Assembly (NCBI GenBank): GCA_007753675.1
Contig: CP036432.1
Coordinates: forward strand, 3,880,394-3,944,393
DNA from: Stieleria magnilauensis
Lineage (GTDB): Bacteria > Planctomycetota > Planctomycetia > Pirellulales > Pirellulaceae
DNA: 64,000 nt
Direction: 5' to 3'
A program made the translations under genes and the position numbers. Position 1 is the stretch's first letter; every line of letters begins with the position of its first letter. A model generated the notes under the pieces. The model was not told the origin of the DNA. It made no database searches and was given only the letters and a program-made list of their open reading frames with translations. Below are positions 34,974-46,400 of the stretch, piece by piece.

Positions 34974-36074
34974 ATGAAGATTACGGGATTCAAGGTTTAT
35001 CAAGTCGACCTGCCCCTGGCGGAAGGCAACTACAGCTGGTCGGAGGGGAAGAGCGTCGACGTCTTTGATTCCACGGTCGTCCAAGTCGAGACGGATTCGG
35101 GAGTAGTCGGTTTTGGTGAAGTCTGTCCTCTCGGGCCGGTCTACCTGCCCGCCTACGCCGCCGGAGCCCGCGCGGGGATGCAAGAACTCGCCCCCCAACT
35201 GATCGGCGAAGACCCGACCCAGTTGTGGGCGCTCAATCACAAAATGGACCGCGTGATGAAGGGGCACCCCTACGTCAAAACGGCGATCGACATGGCCTGC
35301 TGGGACATCCTGGGCAAAGTCTCCGGGCTGCCGGTTTGCACCTTGCTCGGAGGCCGATTCGGTGACGATGTGGTGCTCTATCGCGCGATCTCCCAACGAC
35401 CGGCCGCGGAGATGGCCGACAACGTGGCCGGGTACCGTGCCGAAGGTTATCGGCGGTTTCAGTTGAAAGTCGGTGGCAAAGCCGATGAGGACATCGAGCG
35501 AATCCGCGCGGTCCGAGAGATCTTGCAGCCGGGCGATAAGTTGGTCGCCGACGCCAACACGGGATGGTTAATGCATGAAGCGATGCGGGTCGTCGGTGCC
35601 GTGCGTGACGTCGACGTCTACATTGAACAGCCCTGTGCGACCTATCAGCAGTGTTTAACGATTCGCCAAAACACCAACCTGCCGTTCATCTTGGACGAAG
35701 TGATCGACTCGGTCGACGCGATCCTGAAGGGCGCCTCCGATCGCGCGATGGATGCCGTCAACATCAAGATCAGCAAGTTCGGCGGACTGACCAAAGCGAA
35801 ACAGGCGCGCGACCTGTGCGTGTCCCTGGGAATCGCGATGACACTCGAAGACAGCTGGGGCGGAGACATCATCACCGCAGCGATCGCGCACCTGGCACAC
35901 AGCACGCCGACGGACTATCTGTTCACTTCGACCGACTTCAACAGCTACGTCACCCAATCGATCGCCGATGGGGCACCCCAACGGGTCAACGGCCGGATGG
36001 CAGCATCGACCGAGCCCGGGCTGGGGATCACACCCAAGTTCGACGTCCTCGGCGACCCGGTCTGGAGCTGCTGA
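34974..36074 (+). CDS. Enolase-superfamily enzyme (cis-3-hydroxyproline dehydratase / hydroxyproline betaine epimerase-like)
   Basis: The 366-residue protein starts at ATG 34974 ([15 protein letters not shown]). Superfamily metal ligands are Asp193 (VADANTG), Glu218 (YIEQP) and Asp241 (LDEV). The acid/base lysines are Lys165 (QLKVG) and Lys265 ([20 protein letters not shown]). The C-terminal [22 protein letters not shown] is typical of the subgroup acting on cis-3-hydroxy-L-proline or 4-hydroxyproline betaine; related enzymes are dipeptide epimerases. The Lys pair supports racemase/epimerase or dehydratase chemistry on an alpha-carbon acid. The exact substrate is not certain. It stands alone, with a repeat-filled gap on both sides. 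Confidence 0.78.
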   Translation: MKITGFKVYQVDLPLAEGNYSWSEGKSVDVFDSTVVQVETDSGVVGFGEVCPLGPVYLPAYAAGARAGMQELAPQLIGEDPTQLWALNHKMDRVMKGHPYVKTAIDMACWDILGKVSGLPVCTLLGGRFGDDVVLYRAISQRPAAEMADNVAGYRAEGYRRFQLKVGGKADEDIERIRAVREILQPGDKLVADANTGWLMHEAMRVVGAVRDVDVYIEQPCATYQQCLTIRQNTNLPFILDEVIDSVDAILKGASDRAMDAVNIKISKFGGLTKAKQARDLCVSLGIAMTLEDSWGGDIITAAIAHLAHSTPTDYLFTSTDFNSYVTQSIADGAPQRVNGRMAASTEPGLGITPKFDVLGDPVWSC

Positions 36075-36117
36075 GCGAGCCCGTTGACGCGAATGCATTC
36101 AGGATGGAACCGGCATA

Positions 36118-36247
36118 GGGTCAAAAAATGGGTTGGTCAAAAAATGGGTTGGTCAAAAAATGGGTTGGTCAAAAAATTTGGGGCCTGATGGGATGATTGC
36201 AGTGGAGTCGGGTCACTGCATTTTTTGACCACCCAATTTTTTGACCA
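36118..36247. repeat. 16-bp tandem repeat with inverted partner
   Basis: Four copies of GGTCAAAAAATGGGTT (36118-36178) are followed by a stem TGCAGTG...CACTGCA and then the inverted words TTTTTTGACCACCCAATTTT (from about 36222). The whole can fold into one long hairpin. It occupies the 305-bp gap before the first giant TPR gene; no gene was seen in the gap. Confidence 0.75.
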
Positions 36248-36379
36248 AGATCAGAACCGGCAGGTGAGGAGCACACACACATTTGCGTCCTACCCGTGGT
36301 CAGCGTCATACTGGGATTCTGACAGCCGCGGACGACGCGTTGCGGCAACGGGTTTTGAGCACGGCCAAAGACGACGAAG

Positions 36380-39300
36380 ATGGCGACACTGTTTTCCTTC
36401 TCACTGCGTTTCAGGTCGACTCATTCGAAGGTCGTCTCGGTCCGTTTCGTCGCGCTCTGCCTGATGACGCTGCTGGCCACTCTCTCGCCCTTGTCCGCGC
36501 AGCCGCCCGAACAAGAACGTCAGGTCGCGGATCGGTTTCTTGACGTCCTGCTGCGGAACCCACAACCCGGCACGGCGCTCGATCGTGTCTATGACTTTCA
36601 TGTCCAAGGTCAATCACTCGATGCCTTGCTGCAGTCGCTCGATGATGCCAACTCGGGTCACAAGCAGATGGTCCGTGGCTTGATTCAGCTCAAGCGGGCC
36701 GACACATCCGCCGCGGTTGTTTCCCTGCAGAAAGCGGAAGCGTTGCTGGTCGGAAATGCCAGCGTCAGTCACCAGCTGGCCAAAGCGCTGGCGGCCGAAG
36801 GTGAAAACGAAAAAGCGATCGAGGCGTTTCAACGTGCAATCGCCAACCGCCCCGATCGTCGGCAAGCACCGGACATCTATCTTGATCTCGGCAGACTTCA
36901 TTGCCGGACCGGTCAGACCGACCGGGCGATCACGCTTTGGAATCAGTTGGTCGATCAATACCCCGACGATCATTCGATGGCGGAAAAAGTTGCAACCGCC
37001 TTGGTGGCCCAGCAAGCCTACGAACCAGCGCTCGACCACTATCGACGGTTGGCCGGACAAGCAAAGACGGCGGAAACCCGCGTCGGCTACCAAATCAAAG
37101 TTGCCGATCTGACGGCCCGGATCGGTCAAACACAACAGGCCCGCGATCAGTTGCAATTGATCCTGGATCGACTGCGACCGGGAAGCTGGCTGCACTCCGA
37201 CGTCCGTAGCCGATTGGAACGGAGCTATCTGTCCGCCGGCGACACCGATGCGTTGGCGGATTACTACCGGCACCAGGCGGAACGATTTCCGGACGACGTC
37301 ACGCTGCCGATTCGATTGGCAGAAATCCTGGCGGGATCCGGGCGTCATGACGCGGCCGTGCCGATCTTGTTGCAGGTGATCGAGCAGGCGCCGCAACATG
37401 TCGATGCCCTACTTGCCCTGGTGGAAATCCTGGAAGGCGAAGGCAGGGCCGGCGAGGCGGCTCGACAGATCGAACAGCTGATCGCCATTGATCCGGCCAA
37501 CCCCGACTATCGGTTGCGGTTGGGAGAAGCCCGTCTCGGTGATTCAACGATGAGTCTCAAACGACGGCGCGCGGCGGCACAGCAGGCCTGGGATCAGCTC
37601 GCCAACGTCAAGTCGGATGATGCCGCCCTGTTGGCGACCCTCGCGCGACACATGCAATCCATCGAAGCCTCCGATCGCGCCGTCGAACTCTATCGGCGAG
37701 CGATCGATGCGGCGCCCGACGACCCGCACTATCGCGAATCCCTGGGCGAACTGCTGCACGGTCTCGGACGGCACGACGAGGCGATCGCCGCTTGGCGATC
37801 CATTGCAGATGGCCAGCGGCGGACCGCGGAATCGCTGATCCGGCTCGCGACGGTCTTCGGTTCATTCAAGCTGACCGACCTGGCATTGCAAAGCTGGCAG
37901 CGAGCGGCCGAGCTGGATTTGTCGATTGACCAACGCTTGCGTTACGTCCGCGTGCTCTCGGAAGCGAAGCGACACGACGCGGCGTTTACAGAATTGGAAA
38001 CCGCAGCGGGTTTGGCGCAAACCGCTGAAGAACGCGAGCGACTGATCCGGCGTCGCATCGAAGCACTTCGGGCGGCGGGCAAACTGGGCGAACAGATCGC
38101 TCAGGTTTCCGTCGAAGCACCGACGCCGGAAAACCAACGGTTTCTCGCTTTGCTTTTTCTTGCCAACAGACAACCGGCGGCGGCATCGCTTTCGATCGAC
38201 GCCGCATTGAAACTTGATCCAGAAAACGTTGCGATCCTTCGCGATGCGGTCGACATCGCCGAAGGATGGGGGCGACGTTCCACCGCCGCAACGCATCTGG
38301 AAACGTTGGCGCAGTTGGACAAACGCTTTCAAGTCAACCATCTCGGTCGATTGGTTCAAATCTGGGAGCAGTTGGGCGAATGGGATCAAGCCTCTCGCGC
38401 CGCCCAAGCCATGATTGACGCCAATCCGGCATCCCCGGATTCGTATCGCTTGTACGCCCGCATCGCCTTTGCGTCGGACCAGGATCAAGCCGGCGAAAAC
38501 GCGCTGCGACGAGCCATCGTGGTGGATCCCCGCGCCATCGACGCACGCGTCACCCTGGCACGACGATTGGCCGACCGCTATGAAACACTTGCCGCGATCG
38601 ATTTGTTCTGGCAAGCCATCGAACACGAACGTCGATTCACCGAACGGACAGACCTGGTCGAGCAACTGGTGCCGCTGTATGCACGGCGTGGAGAAATCGA
38701 CCAGCTCGTGACCCGGCTCGAACGCGCTGAAATGGACGGACTTGATCAAAAATCCAAGTCAATCTTGATCGCGTCCGTTTGGACGTTCGTGAAGGATTTC
38801 CGGCAAGCTCACACCGTGGTCAAGCGGATGCTCGGCAAACATCCGCGGGATGTCAAACTGCTGCAGGCGATGGTCGACCACTTGTCGCAATCCGGGAACC
38901 TGCTCTCGGCGATTTCGTATCAACGCCGGCTGGTCAATGTTGAAGACACGCCGTCGAATCAAAGTCGACTCTCGTCGCTCGAATTGGAAGCCGGCTTGGT
39001 CACGCAAGCCGAAGTGAACCTGCGAGAGATGAAGGCGACGAAGGATCCCACGCGGATGGCGTCCATCATCCGTCGCATCGCAATCACCGATCCCGAGCAG
39101 GCGGCCGAGTTGTGTCGTGTGGCGTTGGAAAACAATCGCACCTTGTGGGACATCCGCATCGTCCGGGCTCAACTGCTGTTGCTGTCCGACGCCCCCGAAC
39201 GCGCCGAGCATTTGGCGCAAGCCGCGAAGGTGGCCGGCGAAGTTGCTGCGTTGAAGCTCGATGACGACGCACCGTCAATCTCTGGTTTTGCCCCGACGCT

Positions 39301-42300
39301 TCAGTCCCCTTCCGCGTCGCGGGCTTCGTTAAGGACATTCCCTTCGTCTGCCCCAATGTCGAATGTTGTCGTGGTGCGTGGCCCTCCGGGATCTCCCCTG
39401 ACGCTCAAAGCCAGGCGACTGACGCAAGTTTTCATCGACCGCGATCACTTTCCCGCCTCGGCTGCGGCATCACTGCAAACCATTTTGTTGCTCAATGAGC
39501 GACGAATCACGAGTCGGCAAAACAGCGGTTTCAAAAGTTACTCGTTCTCCTTTGGCAGCAACTTTCTCGCGCCCGAGAATTACTTCCAGGCCTACTGGAT
39601 CGCGCATTGCGTGCAGATTCTTGCCGATCGTGAATTGGCGTCCCTGCACGGACAATCAGTCACGACGAAACAATTGATCGATAAACGGTTCTCCGCCCCG
39701 CCGAACGACTCCGATGACGTCGCCGCGTTTCGACACGCCATCCTGCTGCACTCGATCCAGAATTCGCTCGACGACACCGACACGTTGCCACCCGAAGCAA
39801 TCATCTGGCGGGTGGCTCAGCTCGATCCGGCGGGCGACCACCCGGCGCTGGTAGACCTACTCGCCAGGCGATCACGCATTCGGCAGGTACTGGAAAAGAC
39901 CCAGCAAGAAAAGATTTCCCCACTCGATGATTCAAAGCTGGAGATCCTTTCCACCGTTTGTCAAACACACCAGACCCTGGCAACGAAGCGTTCGGCGCCG
40001 ATCGAGTCGATCATGCGCGATCTGCAATTGCGACAAAACTTGATCGCCGAGTGTCGTGTGGCGGGGAAAAAATACCCGTTCGCAGAAACGCTCGATCAGT
40101 CGGTCGTCCCATCGACTTACCACCGCGCGGTCGCCGAGATCCATGCCGCTTTGTGGGAAAACAATGTTTCCTTTGCAGATGAAAAAGCTGCCCATCTGGT
40201 GCAGATCGCCAGGGCCAGTCGCCCCGGAGATTCGATGACCGACCAAGTGGTTCCGTGGATCGTTTCGCCGACGAGTGAACCGGAACGAGCCTTCGTGCTT
40301 CGCCATCGCGAGCTACTGGCCGATGCCTGGATCGCGCATTGTTCTCGTTGGTCTCTTTTGTATCGACAGGGGCTGCCACCGTCCGAGTTGTTCGGGGGTG
40401 AGCAACTGCAGATTGTCACGCCGCTGTTGTCTCCTGGTATGAGTCCGACGCGATATGAACTGTTCAAGTTGCAGATGCCGCTTTCGAAGCGATTGATTGA
40501 GGCGAATCTGTTGCGGGGGTTGCTGCCGCTGATTCCGAAGCAGATCGTCAGAGGTTCCTCACACGCCATCCTTTCGCTCCCGGACGATTTCCTGGAGCGG
40601 TTGGTCGAGCCGCTTGAGGGTGCGACGCCACACGAGTTGAAATTGCGGCGGATTCTTGCTGCGTTCGCCGCATGGTGGGACCAACGGCCGCTGGATTGTC
40701 TTGTCCAACTGGAAACGCTGGCCGATGAGTTCCCCGATGATCTGGATTTACAACTCGAAGCGGCACGTCTGGCCGTGATCACGGAGCAACCCGCCAAAGC
40801 GTTCGAGCGTCTTGATCAGATCACAACAGCCGACGCCCCCTCCCGCCAGCAAGTCGAATTGGCTCGCTTAATTTTGGCCGCACAGGCGGGCAACGAGGAC
40901 CTCGTTCGCTCCACCGCCCGACAACTCCTCGCCCGGCCGATCGATACCGACACGCGGACCTTCCTGACAAAACAACTGCAATCGATCAATTCAAAAAATG
41001 CATCGGTGGCCTCGTTGCAACAGGCGATCGCACAACAGCCTGTTGCCTCGCCCCCCAGTCGCCGTTCCAAACGCAATCCACGGAGCGATGATGTCGAGCA
41101 AATGAAATTGGCCCAGTCGCTGTTGGAGTCCGGTGATTTGATCACCGCGTCGGAGGTCGCCTATTCAGTCATCCATCGCCAACAGGACCCTCGCCAGGAA
41201 GACCGCTCCGGCACACGGCGTCAGGCGATCCTGATCCTCGCCCAGACGAATCGTTTGCAGCCCCTGATCACTTCGACCAAGCGAAAACTTGAGTCATCCC
41301 CGAACTCGAACGTCTATCGCGAAGAACTCGCCGACTTGTATCTCGCCGCAGGGAAACCGGAACTCGCCCGCGGTCTTTGGGAACAGATTATCGAGTCCGA
41401 ACAGCTGACGCCGCGACAAATCATCATGCGAGCGAGTTCGCTGCGGGGCAAACGAGATTTCCATCACGCCGCTGTGCTGTACTTGTACGCGTTCGAACGT
41501 GATCCCAAGCAATGGAAAATTCACTGGAATGTGTTCACCCGCGCCGCGTCGATGTCGACGTCGCAGGAGATCCTGTTCGATCACCTGTGCCGAATCGACA
41601 TCCGAACGTTTTCACTGGAATCTGTCTGCAGTGCAATCCGGATCCCCGGCTCGAGGCCATTTAGCGACGCCCAGCGGCGTTTCGCCCGACATGTCGTCGT
41701 AAACCATCCCCAAGCCGTCGCACAGTTGGACGTGTTGCTGGCCTCGATCCCTGAATCCGAACGGAAGCAGATTCCCGAGTTGAACTCGATGATGGTCGAT
41801 GCCATCACGTCGCCGAACGCCTTTCGCCACGATTCACCGCTGTGGAGCGTGCGGGGATGGAATGAATCGGGAGTCGTTCGGGGCGTCTTGGCCGATCTGA
41901 TGAATCTGTTGCATCGCGATGACCAAGCGTCGCAGCGGTTTCTCAACGCGGTCGACGGTTCAATGGACAAGGACACTCAAGCGGTTAGGCAATGGCTGAA
42001 AGCCGTTTATCAATTACACACCGAGTCGACACGGGCCGCGGCGGCGGAGCGGATTCGTGCGATGGTTCCCGCTCGCTTGAATGACCAGATCACCACCTCT
42101 CCGCCGGTAAACCTCCCCGCCGGACTGCTTTGGCAAACCGGCCAGCTGATCGAAACGCTTGATCCGATCGATCAGAAAGCGATGCTGCAGATCGGTATCT
42201 TTCAGGCCGCGGTTGGCAATTCGCCAGCGGAGCCATTGCCGTCACACACCGTCGGTTCTCCGCTGGATCAACTGTTTCGAACCTATGTCAAAGTCGGCCG

Positions 42301-43099
42301 GAGTGAGCTTGCCCGTCGCGGTTGGCTGGAGCGTCTGCACACGTGGCAATTTCCGCGAACCACGGGCGTGCGTGAGAATCGGCAATTGCAGGTCGCGGCG
42401 CACCTCGCAGAGAACCTGTTCGATTCCGGCTTCCCGATCGATGCCGCCGGAATCTGTCGGCGTTTCTTGGACCAGCCCTTGGTGTTCCAACTGGCCAGGC
42501 GTTATAGCCAGGGACGGAATCATCGCAGGATTTTGGAAACCCGATTCGAATCGGCAATCCAATCCGTCGATGCCGAAAACTCCATCCACTACGTCGACGC
42601 GATGCGGAGTGATTTTTTGGGCGGCGTTCCGAATGCAACGTTGGATCTTTACGGGACCAAGTTGGACGACTTGACCGAGACCCCACAGGATTGCCTGTTC
42701 GAGTTGGCGATCCGATCCGCCTGCTCCACTCCGGCTGGGCGTGATGCATGCCAGAGACTGCTGGAGGAACTCGATCGCATCGCGGATGCGGAAGAGCGTT
42801 CATCGGCGAATCTTCCCGCCCATCTGGTGTTGGCGTCGGTGGTCCGCCCAGACAGCTTGAGCGACTTGCTGGACGAATGCTTGCAAACGTTGCCGACAGG
42901 GACGCGGATGGATTCGGGTCCGTTGCATGAATTTGTCATCGCGTTGACGACGATCATGAGGAGTGATGTCGAATCCGCCGACGCAGCGACGACGCAAGTG
43001 ATTGCACGGTTGAGTGAAATCGCGACCCAGCGCAACGATCAGACCGCCCTGTCGGTGCTGTCCGGGCTCAATCGCGGCGAAACCCCCGCCGCCCGCTGA
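36380..43099 (+). CDS. Giant secreted TPR protein A (2239 residues)
   Basis: The protein starts MATLFSFSLRF with a signal peptide (VRFVALCLMTLLATLSPLSAQ). The rest is largely helical with many TPR-type units, for example SVSHQLAKALAAEGENEKAIEAFQRAI, and DIYLDLGRLHCRTGQTDRAITLWNQL. A middle region around residue 980 is Pro/Ser-rich and precedes a stretch without clear repeats, then repeats resume. The C-terminal 430 residues have no counterpart in protein B. The two proteins align along almost all of B, so they are tandem paralogues. TPR arrays bind proteins; partners here are unknown. No enzyme domain was recognised. Confidence 0.8.
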   Translation: MATLFSFSLRFRSTHSKVVSVRFVALCLMTLLATLSPLSAQPPEQERQVADRFLDVLLRNPQPGTALDRVYDFHVQGQSLDALLQSLDDANSGHKQMVRGLIQLKRADTSAAVVSLQKAEALLVGNASVSHQLAKALAAEGENEKAIEAFQRAIANRPDRRQAPDIYLDLGRLHCRTGQTDRAITLWNQLVDQYPDDHSMAEKVATALVAQQAYEPALDHYRRLAGQAKTAETRVGYQIKVADLTARIGQTQQARDQLQLILDRLRPGSWLHSDVRSRLERSYLSAGDTDALADYYRHQAERFPDDVTLPIRLAEILAGSGRHDAAVPILLQVIEQAPQHVDALLALVEILEGEGRAGEAARQIEQLIAIDPANPDYRLRLGEARLGDSTMSLKRRRAAAQQAWDQLANVKSDDAALLATLARHMQSIEASDRAVELYRRAIDAAPDDPHYRESLGELLHGLGRHDEAIAAWRSIADGQRRTAESLIRLATVFGSFKLTDLALQSWQRAAELDLSIDQRLRYVRVLSEAKRHDAAFTELETAAGLAQTAEERERLIRRRIEALRAAGKLGEQIAQVSVEAPTPENQRFLALLFLANRQPAAASLSIDAALKLDPENVAILRDAVDIAEGWGRRSTAATHLETLAQLDKRFQVNHLGRLVQIWEQLGEWDQASRAAQAMIDANPASPDSYRLYARIAFASDQDQAGENALRRAIVVDPRAIDARVTLARRLADRYETLAAIDLFWQAIEHERRFTERTDLVEQLVPLYARRGEIDQLVTRLERAEMDGLDQKSKSILIASVWTFVKDFRQAHTVVKRMLGKHPRDVKLLQAMVDHLSQSGNLLSAISYQRRLVNVEDTPSNQSRLSSLELEAGLVTQAEVNLREMKATKDPTRMASIIRRIAITDPEQAAELCRVALENNRTLWDIRIVRAQLLLLSDAPERAEHLAQAAKVAGEVAALKLDDDAPSISGFAPTLQSPSASRASLRTFPSSAPMSNVVVVRGPPGSPLTLKARRLTQVFIDRDHFPASAAASLQTILLLNERRITSRQNSGFKSYSFSFGSNFLAPENYFQAYWIAHCVQILADRELASLHGQSVTTKQLIDKRFSAPPNDSDDVAAFRHAILLHSIQNSLDDTDTLPPEAIIWRVAQLDPAGDHPALVDLLARRSRIRQVLEKTQQEKISPLDDSKLEILSTVCQTHQTLATKRSAPIESIMRDLQLRQNLIAECRVAGKKYPFAETLDQSVVPSTYHRAVAEIHAALWENNVSFADEKAAHLVQIARASRPGDSMTDQVVPWIVSPTSEPERAFVLRHRELLADAWIAHCSRWSLLYRQGLPPSELFGGEQLQIVTPLLSPGMSPTRYELFKLQMPLSKRLIEANLLRGLLPLIPKQIVRGSSHAILSLPDDFLERLVEPLEGATPHELKLRRILAAFAAWWDQRPLDCLVQLETLADEFPDDLDLQLEAARLAVITEQPAKAFERLDQITTADAPSRQQVELARLILAAQAGNEDLVRSTARQLLARPIDTDTRTFLTKQLQSINSKNASVASLQQAIAQQPVASPPSRRSKRNPRSDDVEQMKLAQSLLESGDLITASEVAYSVIHRQQDPRQEDRSGTRRQAILILAQTNRLQPLITSTKRKLESSPNSNVYREELADLYLAAGKPELARGLWEQIIESEQLTPRQIIMRASSLRGKRDFHHAAVLYLYAFERDPKQWKIHWNVFTRAASMSTSQEILFDHLCRIDIRTFSLESVCSAIRIPGSRPFSDAQRRFARHVVVNHPQAVAQLDVLLASIPESERKQIPELNSMMVDAITSPNAFRHDSPLWSVRGWNESGVVRGVLADLMNLLHRDDQASQRFLNAVDGSMDKDTQAVRQWLKAVYQLHTESTRAAAAERIRAMVPARLNDQITTSPPVNLPAGLLWQTGQLIETLDPIDQKAMLQIGIFQAAVGNSPAEPLPSHTVGSPLDQLFRTYVKVGRSELARRGWLERLHTWQFPRTTGVRENRQLQVAAHLAENLFDSGFPIDAAGICRRFLDQPLVFQLARRYSQGRNHRRILETRFESAIQSVDAENSIHYVDAMRSDFLGGVPNATLDLYGTKLDDLTETPQDCLFELAIRSACSTPAGRDACQRLLEELDRIADAEERSSANLPAHLVLASVVRPDSLSDLLDECLQTLPTGTRMDSGPLHEFVIALTTIMRSDVESADAATTQVIARLSEIATQRNDQTALSVLSGLNRGETPAAR

Positions 43100-43441
43100 C
43101 CGGTTTGCCGACTGGATCAGCCGTTTGGCGCGAGCCTACGGGCCTGGGTGTGTTTGTGTCGTCGTTGGGGCCCGTACGCTCGCGCGATACGGCTCATCCC
43201 ACGTGCGATCCGATTCAACCAACAAACCGCGAAGCGTCCCATCCCAGCACGTGGCGTCAGCCAGTGGCCCGTGACGGCACCGCATCGCCAACGCGCCGTT
43301 CGCTCACGCGTCCCGCCTACACCCAGCACGTGGCGTCAGCCAGTGGCCCGTGATCTTGGTACGATGGATCGGTACAATCGTTGATGGCGTATGGGTACCG
43401 ATGTCAACGCGGCACTGTTCGGAGAGTGGTTTTCCACGACG
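43099..43441. repeat. Intergenic region with a reversed half family B and a 32-bp direct repeat
   Basis: A reversed half copy of family B is at 43099-43145 (ATCAGCCGTTTGGCGCGAGC). An exact 32-bp direct repeat (CCCAGCACGTGGCGTCAGCC and on) lies at 43243-43274 and 43322-43353. No gene was found between the two giant TPR genes. The second copy ends 89 bases before the start of protein B. Confidence 0.7.
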
Positions 43442-46400
43442 ATGACGCAACACAATCGCTCTCGATTCCACTCGCCACGCCGCATGGTGTCGCTGGTCTG
43501 TTTGCTAACGATCGGGGGCGTTGCCTTGACCGATCGATGCGGTGTCCTGGCGCAACGCCCAGCCGCCGAGTCCGACCAGGCGATCAAGCGATTCACCGAG
43601 GTCCTGCTGCGGCGACCGAGACCGGGAATTGCGCTCGATCGGGTGTACAGCCACCATCTCCAAAATCGCACGTTGGACGATTTCCTTCGATCGCTTGATG
43701 CCGCTGAGTCGGCCGAGCGTGCCGGGGAACGTCAAATGGTGCTCGGGCTGATTCAGCTCCGTCGCGGTCTGTACGGCAAGGCGATCGTGGCGCTGGGCAA
43801 GGCGGAACGTTGGCTGGAACAGGATGCCATGGCCAGCTTTCAATTGGCAGCGGCATTGCGTGCGACGGGAAAGACCGACGAAGCGATTGAGGCGATGCAG
43901 CGTTCACTCGATCGCGGCCCCAGACGCGTCGATGCGGTGGAGATCTATCTGCAGCTCGGTCGACTGCATGCTCAATCGGGCAATCAAACGAAAGCGATCC
44001 AAACGTGGAAACAACTCGAACAACAGTTTCCCGGTGATCAATCGATCGCTGAACGGGTCGCCCGACAATTGGTTGACGAAAGGCTGTACGAACCGGCTTT
44101 GGAACAATACACCCAATTGGCTCGGGGGGCGAAGAACGCCGAACAGAAGATTCGCATTCAAATCCAAACGGCGGAACTGCAGCGTCTGCTCGATCGCCCC
44201 GACGAGGCGAACGAACAATTGAAATCCTTGTTATTGCGTCTCCGTCCGGGCAGCTGGCTGTATCGCGATGTCCGCGATCGTCTGGAGGCAGGACTACTCC
44301 ACGATGGTTCATTCGATGCACTGATCGAGTTTTATTCCGCGGAGGTGCAGCGGTTGCCCGATGATCTGTCCTTGCGGATTCGCTTGGGTCAGATCCAAAC
44401 GCTCGCCGGACGTTCGGATTTGGCCCGAAAAACGATGCTGACCGCCGTCGAAAAAGCGCCGGGCGACATCTCCGCCCGTCTGGCATTGATCGACGTCTTG
44501 GACCGCGCCGATCGTCTGGCAGATACATCGCCGCACTTCGAAGCCCTCGTTCGTCTCGACCCCAACAACCCGGATCACTTCATTCGCTGGGGCCGTCTGT
44601 TGTTGCGTGACGTGGACAGAGAACTGGACGCACGACGTGATGCCGCCGCTGGCGTCTGGGAACGGCTGTTGAATTTGCGGCCCGAGGATCCGGTGCTGCA
44701 CGTCCGCGTTGCCAAACTGCTGTCCGGCATTGGTCGTACCGACCAGGCCATTTCTCTGTACCGCAAGGCAGTCGAGCTAGCCCCCGATTCCACGCAATAC
44801 CGCGAATACCTGGGCGAGCAACTTCATACGCTCAAGCGGGTGGATGAAGCCATCGAGGTTTGGCAATCAATCGCGACGGGTCCGCGTCGGAATCGCGAGT
44901 CGTTGATTCGGTTGGCCGAGATTTTTGCATCGTTCAAGTTCAACTCTCAATCACTCGAGGCGTGGCGCGAGGCGGCTTCATTTGATCTGACCTTCAATCA
45001 ACGGCTCCGCTACGCCCGGGCGTTGATGGACGCAAACGCCTATCGACAGGCCATCGCACAGCTGGAAACGGCAGAGTCGATTGCGGAAACGCGAGACGAG
45101 CGTCAACAGGTGCTTCGCGACCAAATCACGGCCTACATCGAAGCTGGAACCCTGAGACAAGTGATCGCACAAACGGCCAATCAAGAAGCCTCGATCAAGA
45201 ACCGTTTGCTGTTGGCGCATCTGTACCTTGCCGACAACCAACTTTCCCGCGCCGCTGAGACAATCCGAGACGCCTTCGATCAAGCCCCCGACGACGTCGA
45301 AACGCTACTTGTCGCAGCGGAGATCGCCCAACGACAGCAGCGGCGAATGGACGCGATCAAGTATTACGAGCGTTTGACGGAACTGGACGCGCGGTTCCAA
45401 ACGGAATACCTGCGTCGAATCTTGACCTTGCAAAACGAAATCGGCGATCTGGAACAAGCGGCTCAGACCGCCGTCGCCTTGATCCGCGTCGCTCCGGGTG
45501 CCGCAGATTCCTATCGAATCTTTGCGGAACTGGCGTTCGCCCTCCGGCGCGACGAAGAAGCGGTCGCGGCCCTGCGAAACGCAATTGATCTAGCACCGCG
45601 TGACAATCTGCACCGCTTGATGTTGGCCAAACACTACGCCGATCGGTTTCAGACCGACCCGGCGATCCTGCTGTATTGGGAAGCGATCGAGATGGAACGC
45701 GACTGGGATCGCCGTCAGGAACTGATGCAAATGATGGTTCCACTGTATGAGCGGCGGGGAGAATCGAATCAGCTGCTCAGACGATTGGAACAGTTTTTGT
45801 TGACGACCAAGGACCGCTACCACGCACAGCGAATGGTCGCATCGTTTTGGCAATCGATCGAAAACTACAAACGGGCGAGTTTTCTGTTGCGGCAATTGGT
45901 AGATCAGCAACCCGACGATCAGGATTTGATCCGGCAAACCGTCACCTGTCTGATGGCGATGTCCGATTTTGAGACCGCCGTGGAGTATCAGCGTCAATTG
46001 ATCGACCTGGCAGGCACGCCGGACGACTATGATTTGTTGGGGGAACTGCAGGCCAAGCTTGGCAAGTTGAAGCAGTTCGAATTAAGTGCCAGCGAACTGG
46101 CCCACACAACCGATCCGCAACGCGCCATGACCCTCATCGCGCGAACGGCCGACCAAAGTTTCGACAAGGCAATCGAACTGTGCCGCATCGCAGGCGAGCA
46201 TCAAACGGCGTGGTGGGGAATCAAATGTGTGGAGTCGCAGTTACTATTCTTGACCGCTCGCGACGCCGATGACGCTCGGCTTGCCAAAGCGATTCGCTTG
46301 GCCGGCGAGATCGACGCCCTGGACGCCCAGTTCGACCTGCCTCCGCCCTGCCAAGCCACGCAAGCGTCCGGCAGGGGCCTGTCCGGCAACTACACGATTC

